NCBI GenBank assembly: GCA_016748015.1
Contig: JAAOMT010000664.1
Location: 1,488,756 to 1,552,755, forward strand
Source: Geosiphon pyriformis
Taxonomy: Eukaryota; Glomeromycota; Glomeromycetes; Archaeosporales; Geosiphonaceae
Length of the DNA: 64,000 bases
Direction: 5' to 3'
Part shown: positions 11,290 through 22,061 of the stretch, in pieces
Position numbering within the stretch: position 1 is the first letter of the stretch
How the letters are laid out: the number at the start of each line of letters is the position of its first letter
Made by a program: the position numbers and the translations under genes
Notes under the pieces: model-generated
The model's database searches: none
What the model saw: only the letters and a program-made list of their open reading frames with translations
What the model was told of the DNA's origin: nothing

Positions 11290-12960
11290 CTTTAAATCAT
11301 TTTTTATTATTATTGGTTATAAAAACAAAGCAAATTTTTTCTGTTGGATTATTTGTTTTTGGAAATTGAACTAACTAAATAGAAACCAAATCAATTTTTT
11401 TACTAGTTTCTGGTATTGTTATTAATAGTGCTTAGAAAATTATTACTAATCATTAAAGATTTGTTAAGTAAGTAATCTTTATTTTGATGTTTAATACAAC
11501 TTTTAAGATTAAATTAGTTTATGTTAAAACTGTTTTTTAGTTTGTGTATAATTTTTTAGATATAAAATTGATATTAAAAAACAATATAAAGCTTTTTTAT
11601 ATAAAGTTTATTTCTTAAAGATTTTTAAAAACTGTTTTTTTGGTTGAATTTATAAGTTTTGTTTACTTAATTATTCTTAAAATTGCTAAATTTTTGGTGG
11701 TTTCTAAGACTAGTTCTTGTTTGTTACTATTGTACTATATAATATGCTTTTGAATATGTTTGCTATTAACATTAAAATAGCACTTAGTAAGTTTGATAAG
11801 ATTATCCATATTATGTTGAAGCTTACTAGTATTTAATAATATATTGTTGTTTATTTCAAAAAGCTAGATACTCTTGTGTTTGTTTTGAATTATTGGTTAG
11901 TATTGATAAGTAAGAATAGTATTAAGATTCTCTCTTTAATAAATCAAAATAAGACTATTTTGTTTTGTAATAAATTTAAACCCAAGTTAGTTAATCTTTT
12001 TTCTGGCTATACTATCTTTAAGATTAGTAATATAATCTTTTAAGTTAATAATCAAACATGTTTTATTCTTTACTTTCCTAATTTTAATTATTATTTCCAG
12101 TTTATTTTGATTATATTTGGATTTTAAACTAATTTGAATGCTATAATAATTAAGAGTAGTACATTAAAAAAGTATTATATTTAATAAAAAACTTCTAATT
12201 GTCAGTGCTGTTTTAAATATTAAAAAATAAATTATCTAACTGTAAACTATAAGATATTTTTATCTTTTTTTTCAAGATTTCTAAGGTGTTTACACTACAT
12301 TTTATGAGTGCTAAATCTTATATTAAGACTTTTGTTTTTTTAAGCTTTCTTAAATTTTTACTTTTAATAATTTTTGTTTTTTCTTCTGTAATTGTTGATA
12401 ATTTTTTGGTTTTCTTGTAGTTGACTTTTTTGGAAGCTAATTTGGCTAAATTGATTATATTGATTGAATTTATTATTAAGTCTATTGGTTTTTTAGTTAT
12501 TGTGTTTAAACAATTTATTAAAAAAGATCTTGTTTTAAACAGTGTTTTTAGTTTTAAGATTAACAAAATTCTGGTGTATATAAATGCTTTTAGTAAAGCT
12601 GTTAATAAGTTAAAATAAGAGATAGTTACATTAAAAGCTAAATATAACTTTAAAAATATTGATATAATTGGTTCTTATATAAGTTTGTTTGCTATTAATA
12701 ATAATATATTTTTTAATTTATTGTTACTTTGAAAATACAAATTCACCAATATTAAGATTAATGCCTTAAAAACTGCTAAATAACTAATTAAATTGGTTAG
12801 TAATAGTGTTATATTATTTGAAATTATTTAAAAAATGTTTTTTTTGGGTAAATTTTCTTTTAAAATATTAATATAATATAACTTAAACTGGCTTAAGTAA
12901 CTAATTATATATAAAAAATACATAAATCATATTTAGCATTAAAATACTTAGTTTGTTTTT
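11290..12960 (+). pseudogene. Hypermutated copy of the 7850-9550 LINE ORF1
   Basis: Base-by-base comparison at a nearly constant offset of about 3440 shows this to be the same sequence as 7850-9550. Differences are overwhelmingly C-to-T and G-to-A in this copy. Examples: 11480-11540 against 8040-8100, 11896-12010 against 8455-8570, 12287-12340 against 8846-8900. Almost no indels separate them. The coding frame is riddled with stops and retains only short pieces such as 12421-12618. It was probably a full-length relative that was mutated rather than one eroded by deletions. Confidence 0.8.
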
Positions 12961-13343
12961 AATTTCTAAATAGTAATTAGGTTATATTCATTAAATATAT
13001 AATAAAATAATAATATTATTATTATTTATTTTATAATTATTATTTAATCAAATTAAATTTATATAAAAAGTTATTTTTAATTGGTTTATACTTTTATTTT
13101 TTAGAAATATATTTAATAATTTAAAAACTAATCAATAATAATTTTAATTAAAAATTTTTTTTCAAAAAAACTTATATTAATATAATTAAGTTTTTAGTTA
13201 AAAATATTATTACTATTGTTTTTATTGTTTAATTACTAAAAATAATATAAAATTTCTTTCTTTCCTTCATTCAAAATTCCCAAAAAAGAGTCAAAAAGTT
13301 TTTTTGAAAGAAGTTTTTTACCATTCAGTACAATAAATCAAAA

Positions 13344-15191
13344 TTGTTCTTTAATTACAAGGCCACTGTTGGTCTTGTTATTGCTGTTATAAAGAAAACT
13401 ATTAAAGTTTCTGGTTCTGAGAGTGGTTTCAAGATGGTTGCATTGAGGAAGAAGAGGAAGGGAGGTGTATTGGCAGAAGATATTGATAATAGAGGAGTTG
13501 CTACTAAAGCTCTTGGTGCTTGTTCATGGGGTTCTGAAACAGGTAACACTACTGAGTTTGAGAGTATTGACATGGAGGAGGAGTGCTTGGTTGAAGAAAC
13601 CAGTATTGACTATAGTGAGAGTGGTGCTTTTGTGGAAGGGGATCCTAATCAAATGCCAAAGAGTTTGCATGTAAAGACCAAAAAGATGTTAGAGAAGCCT
13701 CTGGGTGTGATTGATTATGGTATTGTCAATCCAAATGATGATGTATTAGATGATTCCTTTCTTTTTCCGCCCCCTCTATCTATTAAACTGTCTGTTCAAG
13801 TGTCTGTTCACAAATCTTTTGCTTTAGATATTAATCTTGTAACCATTGCTGAGAAGTCTTCTCAGAAAAAATTGAGTTTTATCAGAAAAATTTTTTCAAA
13901 TGTGAATGGTTTTGGGGGGGCTTCTACTTTCTCAAAATTTGGTGAAATTATTTGTGTGACTTTCACTTTGGAAAAGACAATGATGGCTGCTGGGAAGTTG
14001 GCAAATGATCATGGTGTTGTGGTAAACACCAATCTCAAGTGCCCTGTAAACAACCATACAAATTGGGCAATTGTGTTAAAAGAAATTCCTGTAGGAACTT
14101 CTATTGAAGCTGTGTATACAGCTGTGTCTATATTTGAACAAATTAAGATGATTAAAATGCAATTGGTGGGTTTATGGCAAAAGATGATTGTCAAATTGGA
14201 AGATTAAAGTCAGGCTGATCTGTTGGCTGCTGAATGGTCGATCCTCATTGGTAAAGATGCAGTTCATGTGGCCAGGGCTGACATTGATAAACAGATATGA
14301 GATATTAATGATAAATTTAGGGCATTGCTCTACACTCTTCTTATGAAAACAATGGCTCATGATTTGTGGGATTTCATTGGTTCTGTGGGTGAGAAAACAT
14401 GCTTGATTGAACACAACTCTGTCAATTATACTCACACATAATGTGCTACTGTGTGTTTTGGTTCTGAAGATAACATGACTCAGACTGTGGCCAATACACC
14501 AGTTATAAAAGGCATTGGTCTTCACTGGTCACATTTGGTTACTCTTTTATGTTCTGTTTGCAATTCCCTAGGTCACTCGAGTTTGGTTTGTAAATTAGCT
14601 GGTGTGTCCTCTATTCCTAAGAGCAAAAGGACTTCTTTCTCAGCCCAGGATAAGTTTAGATTGGCCAAAATTTCTGAGAAAAAATCTGTGTCTGTTTCTA
14701 GGCCTCTAGCTTTTGATAGAAAAACTTGGACAGATATGGTTGGCAAACCTCCTTTCTGTGTGCTTTTTGGTAATTCATTTTTACTTGGTTCCATCAATAG
14801 TGATAAACCTATCCTTCTTGTTGGTAGCATTTTAGAGATTCATCTAGTCAGTATTAAAAGCAGTCTTGTCAACCTTGCGGATCAGATTAGTGAGTTGACT
14901 AAGAGATTGGATTCACTCATACCAATGGTTTCCCAGCCTAATCCTAGATGTCAGCTGCTGGTGACCCCCTCTTCCCCCCATCTCAGATTCAAAAGGAGGA
15001 TACAGTGATGGAAGTGGGTTTGAGTGAAGCCACTAATGATGAAACTGCTACAATTGTGATTCTTTTGGCATCCCTTTATGTTGTTAAGTTGAAAAAAATG
15101 TTGAAAGAACTCTCCAAATCTGTTTTGAGCTTATTTGCTTACTTCGATGGTTTGGTTTTAGCAAGTAGTGTGTCTTCACAAACCCTTTCTC
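13344..15191 (+). pseudogene. LINE ORF1 with CCHC knuckle (LINE-2 copy)
   Basis: The first piece (13344-14207) has a basic, Glu-rich N-terminal part and then a conserved block: KSFALDINLVTIAEKS, LSFIRKIFSNVNGFGGAS, VVVNTNLKCPVNN, IVLKEIPVGTSIEAV and MQLVGLWQKMIVKLED. After stops, the second piece (14451-15008) carries CSVCNSLGHSSLVC, a perfect CX2CX4HX4C knuckle near 14550-14592, followed by Ser/Lys-rich sequence. It looks like the ORF1 (RNA-binding) protein of a LINE clade common in mycorrhizal fungi; that clade recall is from memory. ORF2 starts just downstream at 15193. Two or three stops and a frame change make it non-functional. Confidence 0.75.
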
Positions 15192-15192
15192 A

Positions 15193-15912
15193 ATGAGTGA
15201 GCTGATCTGGAAAATTGCCACATGCAATGTTCGTGGAATGAACAATCCTGTAAAACAAGATGATGTCATTCATTGGCACAAGGACATGAACAATTTTATT
15301 TCTATTGTTATGGAGTCAAAGCTTAAAAGAAAGATACAACTCTGGATAACCAACAGATTTGTTGGTGTCTGAGTGTTTACTTCTGGTTTGAATTCTGGTT
15401 ATCTGGGTGCTGATATTGTAATTATTATGAACTTTTTTTTAGCTAGGCATGTATGTAAAGTCTCTAAAGTGCCGGGTTGGCTCTTATCCATTAAATTGCT
15501 TTTCAAAAACAAACTTTTGGTGTCAATTTTGGGACTCTATGCTGGTGCATTTGCGGCAGTTCGGTTTTCTTAGGCTGATGTGATCAACTCTCTTATTGCA
15601 AGGACTGTTAATGAGTCTTTTTTTATTGTTCTTGGCGGTGATTTTAATGAAGATGGGACTCATAGATGTGCTAGTTTCAAAAAATGCCTTGATTTGGGGC
15701 TGGTCAATTTTTTGTTTGGAAGCCATACCTTGAAGATGCCTACTTGGGCAAATTCTAGAGGTGTTTGAAAAACAATTGATTTCATGTTCATGTCTCCTAA
15801 TCTGGTTAATACGCTAGTGCATCATAATGTTTTGGATGTCAGTGAGCATTTTGACACAAATCATCAGGCTGTTTCTGTGTCTTTGGGTTTGGGTAGACTT
15901 TTGGACACACAG
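15193..15912 (+). pseudogene. LINE ORF2 endonuclease domain (AP endonuclease type), truncated
   Basis: The frame from ATG 15193 runs through three in-frame stops (15370, 15571, 15766). Exonuclease-endonuclease-phosphatase motifs are visible in order: ATCNVRGMN (catalytic Asn), VMESKL (catalytic Glu), LGGDFNED (Asp and Asn), and SEHFDTNHQAV, matching the family SDHxxT/H end. The enzyme nicks target DNA to prime reverse transcription. The RT that should follow is missing: at 15913 the sequence switches into a GyA LTR within TTGAA. Each stop is a single-base change from a sense codon. Confidence 0.85.
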
Positions 15913-16642
15913 TTGAAGATTTTTTCTTGATGTTGTGATATAAGTCTTCTTTTTAATTCTAATTGTCTTTGTATGTTGTGTACTTCTTTTCAGAGGCTAA
16001 TTTGAAATTTATTCATTGTCTGGGGTCTTCTCTAAGGCTATTCTTGCAATTATCTGATGTGTTTCTCTAATCTAGAAACATAGAATGTTAATGATCTTTT
16101 TGCGATTTCCCTAAGTATATAATAAAGCTTTTTCAATTTAATTAATAACCACGTGAATAATCTTGATTAGAGATTATTCTTCCAAAGAGTTCAGAGATGG
16201 AATGATAGTTTCATTCACTAAAGAGAGTATGTGAATTTTATTGTTAATCTCGTAATTGTGATGTTCATTCAATTTATTATTTTTTTATTAATTCTTTTTG
16301 AATAAAATTTTATTTAGATATTTATTGTTTTTAGTTGAAACTGTTCTATTCTTCATTATTAAAAACTATTATATATATATATAATTATTGTTTTACAAAA
16401 TAATGTCTTGTAATACTCTATTTCTATTATTTCTAAATAATACTTGTTGCTATTATGAAATAGTGTTTGCTGCTTTTGCACAATAGTGCTTACTGCTATT
16501 GCATGATAGTGTTTACTGCTATTGTAAAATAGTGCTTGCTGTTATTTGTAAATCATTTCTTTTTATAAATTGTTGCTGTGCTATTTCATGATTGGCTAAT
16601 TTATATTATTTATAATTCCTATTAAATTTTTGAACTGTAACA
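15913..16642 (-). repeat. GyA-1 3' LTR, truncated at its outer end
   Basis: It matches 32750-33502 and 54045-54776 closely and ends TTTGAACTGTAACA. The first roughly 115 bases of the other copies (TGTTATGGG...) are missing. At the breakpoint LINE sequence and LTR share TTGAA(G), consistent with a microhomology junction. The U3 tandem repeat at 16437-16550 is preserved. Confidence 0.85.
16437..16550. repeat. GyA U3 tandem repeat, about 24-bp unit
   Basis: About four to five copies of a unit close to atagtgcttgctgctattg(ta), diverged by transitions. Equivalent arrays are at 33275-33410 and 54558-54690. They lie in U3 and may act as enhancer-like repeats. Confidence 0.8.
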
Positions 16643-16930
16643 TTATCCCCTCCTTTCAAGATTAAGCTCTGTCGAAATCAAAGTTAATTTTTTCATTGAA
16701 TTCTAAGTTGCTATAGTAGTCTAATACTGTATTATTAACTTGTTGTTATAATTCTTGAAATTGTGAGTTGGTAAGTTGTCCAATACTGTTGGTTGTTATT
16801 ATGTTTATGGTTGGATTCAATAATACTTTGTGACAATTTTTCAAATGCTTTGAAAATTCCATAAACTGTTTTTTGAATTGAATGTACTGTTGGTTTTTCC
16901 AATAAAACTTTCTAATTGTTGGATTGTTGC
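16643..16930 (-). pseudogene. GyA-1 ORF3 C-terminal part and polypurine tract
   Basis: On the minus strand the sequence resembles the end of ORF3 in GyB elements: a stretch like SIGQLTNSQFQEL and VLDYYSNLEFNEK corresponds to YIGKLTELKFQQF and ILDYYLEITDS in GyB-1. It ends in a purine-rich tract (16643-16660) touching the LTR, the expected second-strand primer. The N-terminal part of ORF3 and the integrase are not seen. Function unknown; see ORF3 of GyB-1. Confidence 0.6.
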
Positions 16931-16989
16931 TTTGTCAAATATTCTAATTAATAGATAGATTTATGATTTTTATGTGTGTCTCATTCTTA

Positions 16990-18350
16990 ACAAACAATTA
17001 GCATTGGCATTTTTGGTACCTTCTTTGTATTTGATAATATAATCATATAGTGCTAATATTTGTAACCATCTGGTATATTTTTTTTTTAGTACTTTTTTGT
17101 TATTTAATCAGATCAAACCTCTATGATCTGTGGTAATATTAAAAGATTTGTACCAAAAATATGTGTCAAAGTAAATGCAACTCCAGACTACTGCTAAGCA
17201 TTTCAGTCTGTGTGCTGCATAGTTTTGCTCTGCCATACTGAGACTTTTACTGATATAAACAATTACACATTCTCTTCCATTATCATCTTTTTGTGAAAGA
17301 ATGGCTCCAAGTCCAGTTTCAGAGACATCTGTGGCCAAAATGAATTTTTTGTTGAAATCTGAATAGATCATTATTGGTGATTCAATGAGCTTTTGCCTAA
17401 GATACTTAAAAGCTTTTTGCTGTGTTTTAGTCCATTCAAATTTCACATTTTTGGATAGTAAATAATTAAAAAGTTTGGTAATGTTTGAAAAGTTTTCTAC
17501 AAAGCAACAGTAGTAAGATACGAGTCCTAAAAAGCTTCTAACTTCTAAAACATTTTGAAGTACTGGAAAATTTTTCACTTTGTCTATTTTTGATAGATCT
17601 GGTTTTATTCCATCTTTTCCAACTATGTGTCCTAGAAATGCTAGCTCATTTTTTCCAAAGAAACATTTTTCTAAATTTAATTTAAGTCCAGCATGTCTTA
17701 ATTTCTTAAAAACTTGTTGTAAATGTTGGAGATAATTCGTGAATTTTGGCAAGAAAACATTTGTATCATCCAAGTAGACAACAACAGATTGCCACAGAAT
17801 TCTGGAGTAAATTATGTTTATTAGTTTTTGGAATGTCGCAGGAGTATTTGTTAATCCAAATGGCATTACATTGAACTCATAATTGCCATTTTGTGTTGTG
17901 AATGCTGTTTTATGTCTGTCTTTTGGGTCCATTTCTACTTGCCAATATTCACTGGTCAAGTCAAGTGTAGAAAACCATTTTGCTCCTCCAAAAATGTTGA
18001 AGATTTTGTCAATTAATGGTATTGGGTATGAATCTTTGGTTGTTTTGCTGTTTAGTTTGCGATAGTTGATGCAAAATCTAATTTTTCTGTTCTTTTTTCT
18101 TAATAAAACAACTGGTGAGAATCATAGGCTCATTGATAGTTGAATTATTCTTTTTTCCAACATGCTTTGGACTTCTTCTCTGATAAAATTATGCTTCATT
18201 GGTGAGACATGGTAAGTGCATTGTTTTTCAGGTCTGGCATCCCCAGTGGAAATTTGGTGTTGAACCAAGTTGGTTCTTCCAAATTCGCCATTTTATGAAA
18301 ATATATTAGAGTATTTTAAAATTAATGCTTTTAATTGTCATTGTTGGTCC
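16990..18350 (-). pseudogene. GyA-1 reverse transcriptase / RNase H, nearly intact
   Basis: A 283-codon open stretch (17108-17959) holds the RT palm with the intact catalytic box VVYLDDTNVF, the TAFTT block, LGHIVGKDGIKPD, then the tether and RNase H (ILATDVSETGLGAILSQ, YISKSLSMAEQNYAA, TTDHRGL). Upstream to 18350 the fingers region is recognisable (FSPVVLLRKKN, FSTLDLTSEYW) with a few stops. Downstream, the end of RNase H (KYTRWLQILALYDY, YKEGTKNANANCL) reaches about 16990 and no integrase follows. It is the best preserved RT in the window, and the DD pair is intact. Confidence 0.85.
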
Positions 18351-19230
18351 AGATTCATTGTTCCAATGTTTAATTTGGCCAATTCTTCTGGTGTAAATTG
18401 ATAGCATTTCAACAGTTGTTGCCAATTTATTGAAGTGAGTTCACAGTAAAGAGCAATTTCTGGGAAATTTAGAATTTCTTGTGGTGTTGACACATTTTCT
18501 AGCTCCGTTCCAAGATATCCCATGATGGTGTTTACTGAAATGTATATGAGCTCTTCTGTAGTATTCATGATAGAAATTTTTATTCATTGTGTTTTGTCAG
18601 CTGAAATAAAAAGGTTAGTAAGTCCTATGGAAAACTGTTGGCAAGTTTCTGAGTGGGACTTAAATATTAGATTTATATCTTTTATTGTCTTTTTTATTTT
18701 AATTTCTGATTTTTTGTATGACATGAGCATGATTGACTGCTCATTTCTAATTAATTCATTTTTTTCCTGGCATTTCAATAAAATTTGCTTTAATTCCTTT
18801 TCCTGTTGATCTAAAACCATAAATTCCTTTTATTGTTTGTGTCAATTTCTTTCGATTTTCCACTGGTACAAATTTTCCAACTTTTACTAATAATAGGAAA
18901 ATTGCTTGTGCAATCTTCTCCTTAAATTCAATGATATAAGATTTTTCTGAATTGTTCTGTAGCAAAACCATCAAATTTTCAGTGTAGCCAGAGTCAATTA
19001 TTCCTCCTTGAATACTTATTCCTTTTTTTGTGAGACTTGATCACGACACTATTTGAACCATTATTTCTGGCGGAATTTTAACCACTATTTTCAAATCGAT
19101 TTTGGTAATACTTCTGAGTGGTAATGTTGTGGATTGGTCTTTCAGATAATGTAGATCGAATTTAGCATCAGTTGGATGGGCTCTTTTAAGTATTATCCCT
19201 AAGTGCCTGTTGTCAAAGTATTGGATGTTA
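18338..19230 (-). pseudogene. GyA-1 dUTPase domain and linker
   Basis: dUTPase motifs on the minus strand: AKFDLHY (motif 1, Gly replaced by Lys), SSLTKKG (motif 2, preceded by a stop), GGIIDSGYTEN (motif 3, complete Asp-x-x-Tyr), KIAQAIFLLL (motif 4) and GIYGFRSTGKG (motif 5). The frame then shifts once, near 18800-18830. The conserved linker (IGLTNLFISADKT, then ISIMNTTEELIYISVNTIMG) continues to 18338 and leads into RT. Same position and role as in GyC-1 and GyB-1. Confidence 0.82.
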
Positions 19231-20281
19231 ATCTCTTGTTCTAGATTAGTATAGACTACAAATTTTTCTGACTCAGAACTGTCAAACGAGTCTTATTGAT
19301 TTATTAATTGATTTTGGTACTGCTGATTCTCAATTTTTATTTTTCTTGCCAAGTCTCTTTCATATTAACACTCTTCACAGCACTAACTTTGGCATGGGAT
19401 AAGACAGTCTTCGCAAAGATAAGTGTTGATCTGAGTGAGATACTGTTCTTGCTCTTGGCGAGTGGAACATAGCTGTTGGTAGTTTTCCTGGAATTTGTCT
19501 ACTGGATTGAACATATTATAGTTGGCGACTTTATTAGCTATTTTGGCTGATATTTTTCAACATTGTATTTTTTTGGTGGTTTCTCCTCTTATTTTGGCCT
19601 GTGTGGTGTTGTATAACTTGTTCTCATCATATGAGTAATACTGCAGTCTTCTTAATGCTTTGTTGAACACTGCTTCAAATGGCATTCCTTTTTTTACTTA
19701 GTCACAGATGAGAATTGTGTATTAGTAAGTTGTGTTACATGTTTTTCCTCTGCCTAGCATGTTAATCCAGTCACACCTTTTTGGCAATGATTTTCCACAA
19801 GTGAGACATGGTTCTTCATCCCATTTTCTATGTCTTTCTGGGTAACCATATTTTTTTTGTTATAATGGTTACAATAGTAGTGGGTGGGGTTTCTTGGGTC
19901 TTTATCCAGTGTGCTGCATGCAGTCATTGACAAGAGTTTCTTATTGCAAACTGAACATTCTAGTTTTGGTCTGCATTGCTGACAGTTTTTTTGTGGACTT
20001 GCCTGGTTCCATTTGGACTTTCTTTTGTTTCTCTAAGTTGGTATAACCAGTAGTCCTGTTCTTTGGTCATCAGCCCATGAAAACTGATAAGTTTTGATGG
20101 CTGGTAGGACTAGATTTTCTTTGAATTTGAAGGTAGGTCTTTGGTTGGTACTGGGTTTTTGGAAGTGGCTACATGTGACTGGAATTCTGGCATGGTGACT
20201 ATTATAGCTGATAAGAAGCTCTTAAGTAGTCCAATCTAATATGACATTGGCTTTTGTTAACCAGTTATTCCCTACTAATGC
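19230..20281 (-). pseudogene. GyA-1 multi-CxxC module and spacer
   Basis: The minus strand encodes CRPKLECSVCNKKLLSMTAC, then YYCNHYN and further Cys-containing fragments towards 19720. It is the counterpart of LVCVDCSKKLLSMGTC in GyC-1 and LKCKDCHKKLFSMGAC in GyB-1. It is followed, towards dUTPase, by a degenerate spacer with stops. Domain identity unknown; a zinc-binding role is inferred from paired cysteines. Confidence 0.55.
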
Positions 20282-20665
20282 TTAATATTGTGTAGCATCT
20301 ATTACTAATACTTTTGTAGATATTATTATGCCATTAATTTCAAAAGGGAATAAGTTGATTTTGCCATGAGGCAGCTTGGTATTTTCATTGACTGTTATAA
20401 TTTGGGATGTCACAGCGCAATCAACTTTAAAACCCAGTTGGTTTATTAGTTGAAGCATTACAATGCTTCTGGTGGATTCACTGTTTAAGATGAGTTTAAT
20501 TGGTGTGTTGTTTATTTTTGTTTCTGTGTACATAGCAGTGATTGGGCATTTCTCATCCAATGCTGCTCCACTAAACATAGCCTCTTTTTTTTCTAATTCA
20601 AAAGGAAAAATAGCTGTAAGGCTGCTATTTTCTATGACAATGGCTGGTAATATTGTTTGGATCAA
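20282..20665 (-). pseudogene. GyA-1 retropepsin region
   Basis: A 127-codon open stretch shows AMYTETKINNTPIKLILNSE (active-site turn, D-to-N and G-to-E), ENTKLPHGKINLFPFEINGI and KVLVIDATQY, cut by a stop just before the expected VENDWL, which can still be read downstream at 20240-20280. The altered active site makes it non-functional. Confidence 0.75.
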
Positions 20666-21078
20666 GTTTTGGCTATTGGTGATATTTTCAGTTCGAATTA
20701 CATTACCATTAATATTTCCAAGATTTAAGTTTTCTAATATATTAAGGTAAGTTGGCTGAAAATTTGGGTAGTTTGGGTAGTTTGCATTTGTTTGTTAATT
20801 AGGTCCTATGTGATTAGAATTTCTAGTAATAATTATGTTTTGACTTAATACTGGCTGGCTTCGAAACTCTGGATGCCAGTTTGAGTTTGAAATTACTGGT
20901 CATTGCTAGTAAGTTCCTTGATTTTGGTATATAGTAGGGTATTGATGTGGTATTGGCATGTATTGATTTCTAAGCATTTGGGGTGGTGTGTAATAATTAT
21001 TCTTGTGTGTCTCATGCATCATTTGCATTTGACATTAACTAATTAAATGTCTTATGCATTTGCAAAAATGGCAGGCAC
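20666..21078 (-). pseudogene. GyA-1 Gag-Pol linker and 3' part of the CCHC knuckle
   Basis: Immediately inside the GyB-1 insertion point the minus strand reads CHFCKCIRHLIS, one stop codon, then C, which fits CX2CX4HX4C if the stop was a sense codon. Gln/Tyr/Asn-rich spacer follows towards the protease. The upstream half of Gag is at 30936-32600, on the far side of GyB-1, and the two halves are in the same frame once one 4-bp flank is removed. Confidence 0.7.
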
Positions 21079-22061
21079 TGTTACTGGAGGTTTTTGGTCT
21101 CTTTTCTTGAATGTTGTTGATGTTGATTTGCTGTGAATTCACATTTCTAGGAAGTAGTTGAACCTCCAGTAACTGAATTTATCTTCAAATTATTTCTTAT
21201 AATTTGAACTGCTGGGCTTATAAGTGGAATGGCCAATTCCGTACCAGTTGCTTTGTGTAGTTACATTGTAGTAAACATCAACTCTTTTCCAGGAATTGCT
21301 CATCTGGAAGCTCACTAAAAATGTGTAGTTACTTTGCTGTGAAAGTCAACTCTTCTATAGAAATCTTGTCTATAGGCTATCCTAATGATTATAATAAGAA
21401 AATAAAAGAAAGAAAATAAAAAAAATGTAAAAGAAATGGAATTCTGTTAAGAGAAACGTTTTCTATTTAGGCCTGGAGTTACTAACAGTTTATTGAAATT
21501 GGTAGCTAATCAATTTCAAAACTGTTTAGTGGGAATTGGTTAATTTTAAAAGGAAAATAATTAAGAATTTGATTTTTTGAATTATTTGATATTTATTTCG
21601 TTTTTGTGTATAAAAGATGATTTTAATTGTTAAATCTAAAGTAAGATACATTTTCTCAAAGAGAGAAGCTCTTTTTTTATACAACTTGTTGTAACACTAT
21701 TCTATGAACTTGAACTTTGCTCTTTTCTACAATTTCACTGAACTAAAGATACATTTTGGCGAACTACAAGTTATTTCTGTGAACTATTAGATATTTTGGT
21801 AAACTATCAATTATTTTGGTAAATTTCTACAAATTTTGGCAAACTTTTGAATGTTACATATTTTGGGGTATTGCATGATTAATCATTGCAATTAGGTTAC
21901 ATCTGTGTTATGTACAAATTGGATTATTAATTAAATGATAATTTCGGACATTTTGCTAATATAATAAGTAATAATTTGAAACAATAATATATGCTAATTA
22001 ATGATAGGAATTATAAAGATAATTTCATGCTAAATAATATCTCTAATTTCGTCTTGTAACA
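21079..22061 (-). repeat. GyB-1 3' LTR (983 bp)
   Basis: It starts TGTTACTGGAGG and ends GTCTTGTAACA, and matches 29953-30935, 57064-57958 and 61309-62281. It sits next to the purine-rich tract at 22062-22080. A degenerate tandem repeat (21754-21850) lies in U3. Confidence 0.92.
21754..21850. repeat. GyB U3 tandem repeat, about 20-bp unit
   Basis: Five degenerate copies around the core TTTTGGYRAACTA (for example ttttggcgaactacaag, then tttggtaaactatcaatt). Corresponding arrays occur in the other GyB LTRs at 30628-30722, 57721-57760 (partly hidden by the gap) and 61975-62072. Confidence 0.7.
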
